Source of the DNA: JACPVF01 sp964502095
GTDB taxonomy: Bacteria; Chloroflexota; Anaerolineae; Anaerolineales; Villigracilaceae
NCBI GenBank assembly: GCA_964502095.1
Contig: CAZCUF010000004.1
Span: 124,001-188,000, forward strand
Direction: 5' to 3'
DNA: 64,000 bases
The position numbers and the translations under genes were made by a program. Shown piece after piece: positions 9,410 to 17,360 of the stretch. Numbering within the stretch: position 1 is the stretch's first letter; each line of letters begins with the position of its first letter. Below the pieces are notes generated by a model. The model did not search any database. It was given only the letters and a program-made list of their open reading frames with translations, and had not been told where the DNA came from.

Positions 9410-10060
9410 ATGAGACTGCTAAAGCTAGATCAATTAATAAAGACGGGAAACGTAGATCATGCCGACTGGAATTATAAATTTGGCCTGGGCTGGATTCAGC
9501 GATTAAGATTCAAGCTGGTCGTGACTCTACTTGGAGAAATGAAATATTCGAGGCTCCTGGATGTGGGATATGGAAGCGGGGTGTTTATGCCGGAGTTAAT
9601 TCGTCATTGTGACGAGTTGATTGGCATCGATATTCACGACAAATATCAGGAAGTGCAGGAAACGCTAGAACAAGTCGGTGTAAAAACGAAGTTGTCTTTA
9701 ACGAGCATAGAGGGCACAACTTTCCCCAACAATTATTTTGATTGCATTGTCAGTATCAGCGCCCTCGAATTTGTTTCTGACATTGCTTCGGCGTCGCGTG
9801 AACTTCATCGAATTCTAAAACCCGAGGGCATTCTAATCATTGTGACGCCTGGTCATTCAAAGATCCTTGATTTTGGTCTCAAACTCTTAACAGGCGAAAG
9901 CGCCCAAAAGGATTATGGCAATAGAAGAGAGATGCTTTTGCCGGCTTTGTTTGAATATTTCCATGTTGAAAAATCCCTGAAAGCCCCGCCGTTAATTAGC
10001 TGGGCATTACCCTTATACATTAGTTTAAGACTCCGCCAAAAGCAAACTACATCTATGTAG
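9410..10060 (+). CDS. class I SAM-dependent methyltransferase
   Basis: A 216-residue protein with the SAM-binding motif I LLDVGYGSG (about residues 46-54), an acidic residue ending strand 2 (IGIDIHD) and a later DCIVSISALEFV strand typical of Rossmann-fold methyltransferases. The acceptor cannot be told from sequence. The position between the acetyltransferase and the aminotransferase suggests a nucleotide-sugar or glycan methylation, though such enzymes also modify lipid carriers. Confidence 0.8.
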   Translation: MRLLKLDQLIKTGNVDHADWNYKFGLGWIQRLRFKLVVTLLGEMKYSRLLDVGYGSGVFMPELIRHCDELIGIDIHDKYQEVQETLEQVGVKTKLSLTSIEGTTFPNNYFDCIVSISALEFVSDIASASRELHRILKPEGILIIVTPGHSKILDFGLKLLTGESAQKDYGNRREMLLPALFEYFHVEKSLKAPPLISWALPLYISLRLRQKQTTSM

Positions 10061-10096
10061 AAAGCCCATGTAATCGATAATCTGAGGAGTTCATAA

Positions 10097-11167
10097 GTGA
10101 TACCCATTGCCAAACCGATAATTGGAGAAGAAGAACAACAAGCCATTTTAGACGTCATAGCCTCGGGACAACTTGTTCAGGGGCCAAAAACCCGTCAATT
10201 CGAGGAGCAGTTTGCCGGGCTGTGCGGGGCGAAACATGCGATTGCCACCTCATCTGGAACCACCGCTTTGCATATTGCTCTCCTTGCGCACGAAGTTGGT
10301 TCGGGTGACGAGGTAATCACCTCCCCATTCAGCTTTATCGCCTCGGCAAATTGCGCTTTGTATGTCGGCGCCCGGCCGGTCTTTGTAGATATCGAACCGG
10401 ATTATTTCATGCTGGATCCGGAGAAGATCGAAGAAAAGATTACTGACCGAACCAGAGTTATCATCCCTGTTCATCTGTATGGGCAGGCCTGCGACATGGA
10501 CGCAATTGTTCGGATTGCAGAAAAGCATCATTTGATTATTATCGAAGATGCCTGCCAGGCGCATGGTGCAACGTATAAGGGCAGGCCGGTCGGTTCATTT
10601 GGCACGGCTTGTTACTCCCTTTATGCCACAAAAAATATGACCACCATCGAAGGCGGAATGATCGTAACCAATGACGATCGTGTGGCTGAACAGGCTCGTT
10701 TGATCAGAAGCCATGGCAGTTCCAAAACCTACGAGCATACCATGTTGGGATACAACATGCGTCTAACGGATATCTCGTCGGCTATTGGGTTGGTGCAATT
10801 GAGAAAGTTGGATGGATGGAATACGATCAGGCGCGCGAACGCGGCCTACCTGACCGGGAAACTGTCAGCCGTCCCGGGCGTGATCACCCCCAAAGTCCGG
10901 GAAGGGGCGGAGCATGTATTCCATCAATACACGATTCGAATTCACGATCGGGATCGGGCCGCTCAACGATTGAGAGAAATGGGAGTCGGTGTGGGAATCC
11001 ATTACCCAACACCCATTCATAAACAGCCGCTTTATCAACAGTTGGGATATAAGGACGTTCTGCCGATTTCAGAAGCGGCGAGCAAGGAGGTCCTGTCTCT
11101 ACCGGTTCATCCTGCTCTAACACGCGCCGATCTCGACTGTATCGTTGAAGCCATCAGGAGTCTTTAA
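10097..11167 (+). CDS. DegT/DnrJ/EryC1 aminotransferase (WbpE/WlbC-like)
   Basis: A 356-residue PLP-dependent sugar aminotransferase. It shows SSGTTALHIAL near residue 55, EDACQAHGA near 151 and SLYATKNMTTIEGG near 178, whose Lys is the expected Schiff-base residue. Together with the Gfo/Idh dehydrogenase and the WbpD-like enzymes it fits formation of the 3-amino group of UDP-2-acetamido-3-amino-glucuronate. The start is GTG, supported by GAGGAG 7 nt upstream. The next gene follows after 2 nt, so they are cotranscribed. The keto-sugar substrate is inferred from context. Confidence 0.9.
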   Translation: MIPIAKPIIGEEEQQAILDVIASGQLVQGPKTRQFEEQFAGLCGAKHAIATSSGTTALHIALLAHEVGSGDEVITSPFSFIASANCALYVGARPVFVDIEPDYFMLDPEKIEEKITDRTRVIIPVHLYGQACDMDAIVRIAEKHHLIIIEDACQAHGATYKGRPVGSFGTACYSLYATKNMTTIEGGMIVTNDDRVAEQARLIRSHGSSKTYEHTMLGYNMRLTDISSAIGLVQLRKLDGWNTIRRANAAYLTGKLSAVPGVITPKVREGAEHVFHQYTIRIHDRDRAAQRLREMGVGVGIHYPTPIHKQPLYQQLGYKDVLPISEAASKEVLSLPVHPALTRADLDCIVEAIRSL

Positions 11168-11169
11168 TC

Positions 11170-11955
11170 ATGAAGCTTTCCGTGATCGTCCCTTGCTACA
11201 ACGAAGCCGATAATATTTTGAAACTGCACGATGAACTGTTGCCGGTCGTCGAGGGGTTGATCTCTCATGGCTGGAAAAACATGCCGGAAAAAAACTTTCC
11301 CGCTGAAATGATTTTTGTGGATGACGGCAGTCGCGATGATACCATGGCCCGATTGAGAGATAGTTTTGGTGATGAAACCGGAACCAGACTCACCTTCAAA
11401 TTTCTTAAGCATGAAACGAACCTTGGGCTCGGCGCGGCAATCCGTACCGGATTCACAAACGCCGCAGGCGATATTATCCTGACTGTGGATAGTGACGGCA
11501 CCTATAAGTTTTCGGAAATACCGGCTCTCCTATCGCTGCTGACCCCGGATGTGGATATCGTAACCGCCTCGCCATACCACCCGGCAGGCGGGGTGGTGGG
11601 CGTGCCGGCCTATCGCTTATTCCTGAGTCGGGGTTCATCCTTCTTGTATCGAATATTGCTGGATTGGAATATTCACACTTATACATGTTTGTTTCGAGCC
11701 TATCGTTCCGAAGTAGTTCACAATATCGGATTCAAATCCAACGGCTTTTTGGGCGGCACCGAGCTTTTGGTAAATGCCATGATACAGGGCTATAAAGTGG
11801 CGGAGTTTCCGGCGGTGTTGCATAAAAGGATGTACGGCGTTTCAAAGGCACGGATTATGCAGACGATCTGGGCGCATTTGAATTTCCAGCTTCGAGTCCT
11901 TTTTCATCGGACGCAGTTGCGCTCGAACGTCAATCACAAACATGCCATGCAGTAG
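11170..11955 (+). CDS. GT2 family glycosyltransferase, polyprenyl-phosphate mannose-synthase-like
   Basis: A 261-residue cytosolic GT-A enzyme. VIVPCYNEADNI at the N-terminus, FVDDGSRDDT near residue 50 and TVDSDGTYK near 105 form the nucleotide-sugar and metal site. It lacks the C-terminal membrane helices of some relatives. Relatives load a sugar onto polyprenyl phosphate for use by GT-C transferases such as those at 6682 and 15970. It lies 2 nt after the aminotransferase gene. Confidence 0.85.
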   Translation: MKLSVIVPCYNEADNILKLHDELLPVVEGLISHGWKNMPEKNFPAEMIFVDDGSRDDTMARLRDSFGDETGTRLTFKFLKHETNLGLGAAIRTGFTNAAGDIILTVDSDGTYKFSEIPALLSLLTPDVDIVTASPYHPAGGVVGVPAYRLFLSRGSSFLYRILLDWNIHTYTCLFRAYRSEVVHNIGFKSNGFLGGTELLVNAMIQGYKVAEFPAVLHKRMYGVSKARIMQTIWAHLNFQLRVLFHRTQLRSNVNHKHAMQ

Positions 11956-11996
11956 CCATGAAAGCGACTGAAACGGCCATCGATAGAGGAGCAATA

Positions 11997-12365
11997 ATGA
12001 AGACGGCGGTCATTTACATTTTAATAAGCATTCTCACGAGTGTTGCAGGACAGCTTTTGTTGAAAAAAGGCATGAACGCCATCGGCTCCGTCACACTCAA
12101 TTTGAATCAGTTGATTCCGACCTTGTGGCAAATGATCACGAATCTGGATGTCTTTATCGGTCTGGTAATTTACCTGTTTGGGATTGTGTTCTGGCTTGCG
12201 GCTCTTTCGCGCGTCGATCTAAGCTACGCCTATCCGCTGGCGAGCTTAAGCTATGTGGTCATGCTGATCGCGGCATGGCTAATGTTCGGCGAGAAAATGA
12301 CATTGAGCCGCATCATGGGAACGATTGTAATTTGCATCGGCGTGCTCTTGATCTATCGAGATTAG
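11997..12365 (+). CDS. small four-helix EmrE/ArnE-like membrane protein
   Basis: A 122-residue protein with four predicted helices and the small multidrug-resistance/ArnE-ArnF pattern (LSYAYPLASLSYV and AWLMFGEKM). In glycan clusters such proteins flip polyprenyl-phosphate sugars across the membrane, which fits the adjacent GT2. The frame is open from 11958, but the ATG at 11997 is chosen because GAGGAG stands 7 nt before it and the helix starts directly afterwards. The flippase role is inferred. Confidence 0.75.
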   Translation: MKTAVIYILISILTSVAGQLLLKKGMNAIGSVTLNLNQLIPTLWQMITNLDVFIGLVIYLFGIVFWLAALSRVDLSYAYPLASLSYVVMLIAAWLMFGEKMTLSRIMGTIVICIGVLLIYRD

Positions 12366-12419
12366 CCAAACCCAACCGACCGTGCCCAAACTTCACCTGT
12401 TTATTTCAGAAAGCAACGA

Positions 12420-13541
12420 ATGAAAATATTATCCGTAGTGGGCGCCCGTCCCGAGTTTATACAAGCCATGCCTGTGAGCCGCGCAATTCGCAACGATCAT
12501 CGCGAGGTGTTGGTGCATACGGGCCAACATTATGACTACCGAATGTCCCAGGCATTTTTTGATGAGCTGGACATTCCCGCCGCAGATTACAACCTGGAGG
12601 TGGGCTCGGGGTCGCAGGCCGGACAAACCGCGGAGATCATGGTCAAGCTGGAAAATGTGTTGTTGAAGGAAAAGCCGGATTTTCTGATCATGCGCGGGGA
12701 CACAAACTCGTCCGTCGCGGCGGCCTTGGTCTCCAGCAAATTGAACATTCCTTTTGCCCATATCGAGGCCGGTGAACGCAGTTTTAACAGAAACATGCCC
12801 GAGGAGATCAATCGCCTGGTGGCGGATCGCCTGGCGAATTTACATTTTTGCGTCAGTGAAGCGGCGGTCAATCATTTGTCTGCGGAGGGAATTGCAGAAT
12901 CGGTTCACTGGGTGGGCGATGTGATGCTGGACGCGCTTTTGTACACGCGGCCGATTGCCGGGGCAAAATCGAAGATTCTGGATCAGTTGCAACTCAAAGC
13001 GCGGGAATATGCGCTCGTTACAATTCACCGTGCTGGAAACACAGACGACCCTGGCCGGTTAAAACGAATCATATCCGCCCTGAATCATGTTTCTGAAACT
13101 GTAATTCTTCCGGTGCATCCGCGCACGCGCCAGGCGCTTTCACGCCTCGACATTTCGCTGGCCGGCCATGTGAAGTTGATCGAGCCGGTCGGATATTTTG
13201 ATATGCTGACTCTGGAAGAAAATGCGCGCTTGATCGCAACCGATTCGGGCGGCGTTCAGCGTGAAGCCTATTACATGAAAGTTCCATGCCTTACCTTGCG
13301 CGATGAAACCGAGTGGGGCGCGACGGTGGAGACCGGCTGGAACAAGCTGGTCGGCGCCGACTCGAAGCTGATTGTGGATAGCTGGTTCGGCTTCAAGCCG
13401 CCGCTTGACTACCCGGCTATTTATGGCGATGGAAAAGCCGCCGAACGGATCGCAGACATCATTAACCTGTATCAGGCCGAGGGTCGAGGAAAGAACGTTT
13501 CACTCGCGGCTCAAATCGGTTTGCACGGGGGAGTCGGATGA
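12420..13541 (+). CDS. wecB: non-hydrolysing UDP-N-acetylglucosamine 2-epimerase family (WecB/WbpI-like)
   Basis: A 373-residue GT-B-fold epimerase. Typical motifs are HTGQHYDYRMS near residue 40, RGDTNSS near 93, HIEAGERS near 115 and TDSGGVQREA near 278. The standard reaction is UDP-GlcNAc to UDP-ManNAc. Given WbpB/E/D-like neighbours, the WbpI reaction on UDP-2,3-diacetamidoglucuronate is equally possible. The stop overlaps the next ATG by 4 nt (ATGA). Confidence 0.88.
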   Translation: MKILSVVGARPEFIQAMPVSRAIRNDHREVLVHTGQHYDYRMSQAFFDELDIPAADYNLEVGSGSQAGQTAEIMVKLENVLLKEKPDFLIMRGDTNSSVAAALVSSKLNIPFAHIEAGERSFNRNMPEEINRLVADRLANLHFCVSEAAVNHLSAEGIAESVHWVGDVMLDALLYTRPIAGAKSKILDQLQLKAREYALVTIHRAGNTDDPGRLKRIISALNHVSETVILPVHPRTRQALSRLDISLAGHVKLIEPVGYFDMLTLEENARLIATDSGGVQREAYYMKVPCLTLRDETEWGATVETGWNKLVGADSKLIVDSWFGFKPPLDYPAIYGDGKAAERIADIINLYQAEGRGKNVSLAAQIGLHGGVG

Positions 13542-14848
13542 AAGTCGCAATCGTTGGCGGCGGGATCATGGGAATCTCGCTCGGTTATTTCCTGTCGAAG
13601 AACGGAGTCGACGTGGAAATCTTCGAAGCTTCTCCGTTCATGGGGGGGCTGGCGGGGCCGATCACGCTGGAAGATGGCACCACCATCGACAGGTTTTACC
13701 ACGCGATTTTATCCAGCGACAGTCACCTGAGAGAGTTGGGCGCCGAATTGGGAATCGGCGATCAGTTCCGGTTCAAAGAGACGCGCATGGGATTTTTCTA
13801 TCGCGGCAAAATCTTTTCGATGAACAATATCGTCGAGTTTCTGCGCTTCCCGCCCCTCGGCTGGATCGACCGGTTTCGTCTGGGGCTGACCGTTCTCTAT
13901 GCCCAGTTCGTGCGGGACTGGCACAAGCTCGAAAGCATCAGTGTTGAGAAATGGCTGTTGGCTTTGAGCGGAAAACGCACTTACGAAAATATCTGGCTGC
14001 CGATGTTGAAGGCCAAGTTCGACGGCAGTTTCGACCAGACGCCTGCCACATATATTTGGGCGCGCCTGGTGCGGATGAAATCGACGCGCAGTGGCGCTAA
14101 CCAGAAAGAGGAGGCGGGTCATCTGATCGGCGGTTATATTTCCCTGATCCGCGCCATGGCAGACAAAATCGAAGCCGCGGGCGGAAAAATCCACCTCAAG
14201 CAACCTGTCAGCAAAATCGTGATCGAGAAAGGCGAAGCGTGCGGAATTCAAATTGGCGAGAAAGTATTCGAATTCGATCTCGTTGTTTCGACCCTGCAAC
14301 CGCCGGTCTTTCAGCGCATGATTCCGGACGCGGCCGCGGAGTATCGCGAATACTTGTCGAAGACTCAATATTTGGGCATCGTCTGCCCGATCATGATTCT
14401 CGACCGGGAACTTACCGGTTATTGGACTTTGAATCTTACTGACGATGGTATTCCCTTCACAGGTGTGATCGAAACCACTTCTTACATCGATCCGAAATAT
14501 GTAGGCGGACATCACTTGGTGTATTTGCCGAAATATACGGCGGCAGACAGCCCTTATCAAAAGATGACCGATGATGAGATCAGGGAATTGTGGTTCGATA
14601 ATCTGCAGAAAATGTTCCCCGGTTTCAAGCGCGAGTCTGTCCGCTATTTCCTGATTCACCGCGAACGTTACGTGGAACCCCTGCATCGGTTGAATGAAAC
14701 CGACCTGATTCCGCCGGTGCGAACGCCCATCAAGCGGCTTTACCTTGCCACGAATGCCCAGATTTACCCGACTCTCACCAACGGCGAATCTGTGAGCAGA
14801 AAGGCGCGGGAAGTTGTCGAGCTTTTGATCGCTGATATGAAAAAATAA
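13538..14848 (+). CDS. FAD-dependent oxidoreductase, protoporphyrinogen-oxidase-like
   Basis: A 436-residue flavoprotein with an N-terminal dinucleotide fold VAIVGGGIMGISLGYFL (residues 3-19) and the second FAD motif GGLAGPI near 45, as in amine oxidase/UDP-galactopyranose mutase relatives. This family often sits beside GT2 and deacetylase genes in lipid-linked glycan clusters, with unproven function. It is translationally coupled to the epimerase gene by an ATGA overlap. Haem synthesis is unlikely because no haem gene is nearby. Confidence 0.75.
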   Translation: MKVAIVGGGIMGISLGYFLSKNGVDVEIFEASPFMGGLAGPITLEDGTTIDRFYHAILSSDSHLRELGAELGIGDQFRFKETRMGFFYRGKIFSMNNIVEFLRFPPLGWIDRFRLGLTVLYAQFVRDWHKLESISVEKWLLALSGKRTYENIWLPMLKAKFDGSFDQTPATYIWARLVRMKSTRSGANQKEEAGHLIGGYISLIRAMADKIEAAGGKIHLKQPVSKIVIEKGEACGIQIGEKVFEFDLVVSTLQPPVFQRMIPDAAAEYREYLSKTQYLGIVCPIMILDRELTGYWTLNLTDDGIPFTGVIETTSYIDPKYVGGHHLVYLPKYTAADSPYQKMTDDEIRELWFDNLQKMFPGFKRESVRYFLIHRERYVEPLHRLNETDLIPPVRTPIKRLYLATNAQIYPTLTNGESVSRKAREVVELLIADMKK

Positions 14849-14894
14849 CCACCGCCAATAATTTGATGCCGATTGTAACGACGAGGATACAGCC

Positions 14895-15896
14895 ATGACG
14901 AAAAACAAACCTGTTGCCAGTTTATCGCTCGATCTCGATAATTTGTGGTCATATATGAAAACCCACGGGGATTCGGGATGGGAGTCTTTCCCGTCCTATT
15001 TGGACATTGTTGTGCCCCGCGTGCTTGAATTTCTCAAACAGCGCGGTTTGAGAATCACCTTCTTTATCGTGGGCCAGGACGCGGCGTTGCAGAAGAACGT
15101 CCCTGCGATTCGTTCTCTGGCCGATGCCGGGCACGAGGTCGGGAATCACTCCTTCAACCATGAACCGTGGCTGCACTTATATACCGAACAACAGATCGAA
15201 GATGAGCTTGCCAAGGCTGAAGGCTATATCGAACAGGCAACGGGCCAGAAAACCATCGGTTTTCGCGGGCCGGGATACAGCTTATCTCTATCGGTCTTGC
15301 GCGTCCTGACCCGCCGAGGTTACGCTTACGATGCGTCCACATTGCCAACATTTCTTGGTCCGCTGGCGCGCGCCTATTATTTTATGACCACGAAACTCAG
15401 TCCTGAAGAAAAAGCGACGCGTAAGCGTTTGTTTGGGGGAGTGCGCGAAGGATTTCGCCCTATTCGAACCTATCGCTGGCGCCTGAAAGATTTTACAGAT
15501 CGGCTGATTGAAATCCCCGTAACGACCATGCCTATTTTTAGAATCCCGTTTCACGTAAGTTACGTTTTGTACCTTAGCCGCATCTCCCCCGCCCTGGCCC
15601 GGTTCTATTTCTGGGTGGCGATGAAACTCTGCCGATTTGCGCGTATATCGCCATCCCTGCTTCTGCATCCTCTTGATTTTCTGGGGCCTGAGGATCTGAA
15701 AGAGTTGGCGTTCTTCCCGGCAATGGACCTTTCCGCCGATAAAAAGTTGAAATTGGTCGGCAATATTCTTGAAATGTATACCCAAAACTTTAAAGTCGTT
15801 CCCATGAAAGAACATGCCCGCATAGTCGCTCAGGAGAAAAATGTTTCCGTTTTTGAGCCAAGATTCGAATCGGCAGGTCATGTAACAACACCTTGA
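14895..15896 (+). CDS. polysaccharide deacetylase family protein (NodB homology)
   Basis: A 333-residue protein whose first half has the NodB pattern: SLDLDN near residue 14 in place of TFDDG, HSFNHE near residue 83 (the HxxxH metal pair) and RGPGYS near 118. It may remove acetyl groups from a glycan or lipid-linked sugar. The C-terminal half has a hydrophobic stretch but no clear signal peptide, so the cellular side is uncertain. GACGAGGA precedes the ATG at a wide spacing. It follows the FAD oxidoreductase by 46 nt in the same direction. Confidence 0.8.
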   Translation: MTKNKPVASLSLDLDNLWSYMKTHGDSGWESFPSYLDIVVPRVLEFLKQRGLRITFFIVGQDAALQKNVPAIRSLADAGHEVGNHSFNHEPWLHLYTEQQIEDELAKAEGYIEQATGQKTIGFRGPGYSLSLSVLRVLTRRGYAYDASTLPTFLGPLARAYYFMTTKLSPEEKATRKRLFGGVREGFRPIRTYRWRLKDFTDRLIEIPVTTMPIFRIPFHVSYVLYLSRISPALARFYFWVAMKLCRFARISPSLLLHPLDFLGPEDLKELAFFPAMDLSADKKLKLVGNILEMYTQNFKVVPMKEHARIVAQEKNVSVFEPRFESAGHVTTP

Positions 15897-15969
15897 TTTA
15901 TATTTTATAGAAGTCCTCGAACTTTTATAGTTCTGGAAAATTGAGGATTTCGCTATTAATGGAAGAAGA

Positions 15970-17253
15970 ATGCCAGATTCAGTCAAGATCTTATTGATCG
16001 TAATTCCAATCGTTGCGATTCTATTCTTTCGGAAGGGCTTGAATCGCCCGTGGTTTAAAATATTATTATCTCTTTTTTTAATTGGAATATCGACTATTAC
16101 GATACTAAATATGGGGAAATACGTTTATAGCAATTTCCATAAACCGCCCGAATGGGATTTTCTATCCTTCTGGCTTTATGGAAGAGTAGGGATTTCAGGC
16201 GAAAATTTTTATAATCCATTAAATTATCAGGCGCTATCATTGCCTTATATGCCCAGTGATGGGTTCAAAGATGTAGTGTTTAAAGTTGGATTCCCATATC
16301 CACCTTTTACCATGTTCCTTTTTCTTCCTTTAGGCCTACTTCAAGTTGACAGGGCCTATTTATACTGGCAGACAGCAATTTTTTTGACCATGATTATAGA
16401 TAGTTATTACATATGGAAACTTTTTTTAAGAAAATACGGACTACTCGGTTTTTTATTGACAGTTGCAATGTTGATAAGATTAACACCGGCCCGTGATACT
16501 TTTACCTATGCTCAAACAAATTTCCTGCTATTATTGTTTTTTCTGTTATTTTGGGAAAATAAGTCAAATACAAAAGGGGGGATCTGGCTAACATTGAGCA
16601 CAATCGTAAAGCCTTATATGGCATTCATTTATCTTTACCTCCTATTTACCGGGAAATGGAAACAATTATTAGCCGCCTTGGGTACGTTATCGGCGGCTAT
16701 CTTCATAAGTTACCTTATCTTTGGGCGTGCCATTTTTATAAGTTTTCTGAAAAATCCATCCGCGAATGCGCCGTCTTACGTTTATTATGAAAGAATCAAC
16801 CAATCGTTGTTGGCGGCAATATTGCGTTTTATGCCGCAGTATGAAACGTATCGGGAAACTTTTTTGTTGAATCCCTTATATTTGGGGATTGCCGCCATTC
16901 TCATCATAACAACCGTCATCGTTGCCTTTAGAGCAAAAAATACCAACGCCGACTGGAAAGTTCTGATGTTTCTATTTCTAGCCATGCTTCTTTATCCAGG
17001 TACGCTGAGTCATTATAGCGTTATGCTTATCCTGCCCATTGTTTTGCTGTTCAGCCACGGACATGACAACTCCGTACCGCGGGTCGTTTGCGTAGTTTAC
17101 ACCATAGTAGTGTATGCGTTAACTAGTATTGAAACGGGCAGTTACACTTTCCTGGCGAATCTTATCACCTGGATGTTATGCGTTGCGTATTCAACAGGAA
17201 TTGTGGATAAGCTGACTGCCAGACAAACTCCCCAGCCACAATTATCTTTTTAA
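15970..17253 (+). CDS. GT87-type membrane glycosyltransferase (DUF2029)
   Basis: A 427-residue polytopic protein with about ten hydrophobic segments. The first loop contains DFLSFWLYGR and later FPYPPFTMF, the conserved pattern of GT87 polyprenyl-phosphate-mannose-dependent transferases. It probably acts outside the membrane on the glycan made by this cluster. Like the GT39 gene it is markedly AT-rich, unlike its neighbours at 12-15 kb, which points to separate acquisition. GAAGAA upstream of the ATG is only a weak ribosome site. Confidence 0.75.
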   Translation: MPDSVKILLIVIPIVAILFFRKGLNRPWFKILLSLFLIGISTITILNMGKYVYSNFHKPPEWDFLSFWLYGRVGISGENFYNPLNYQALSLPYMPSDGFKDVVFKVGFPYPPFTMFLFLPLGLLQVDRAYLYWQTAIFLTMIIDSYYIWKLFLRKYGLLGFLLTVAMLIRLTPARDTFTYAQTNFLLLLFFLLFWENKSNTKGGIWLTLSTIVKPYMAFIYLYLLFTGKWKQLLAALGTLSAAIFISYLIFGRAIFISFLKNPSANAPSYVYYERINQSLLAAILRFMPQYETYRETFLLNPLYLGIAAILIITTVIVAFRAKNTNADWKVLMFLFLAMLLYPGTLSHYSVMLILPIVLLFSHGHDNSVPRVVCVVYTIVVYALTSIETGSYTFLANLITWMLCVAYSTGIVDKLTARQTPQPQLSF

Positions 17254-17360
17254 TCTTCCGGCATTTCAAAAGCGCCGATAAGAAGGCAGGGTCTTGTGGG
17301 CAGGGGAGGTCGTCATATCCGGCGGCAATTCCGGGCGTTATCCAACATGCTGACAATCTG

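Noticed and set aside
13709..14908. A 399-codon minus-strand frame
   Set aside because: Antisense to the FAD oxidoreductase, which has a clear dinucleotide motif and ATGA coupling with its neighbour.
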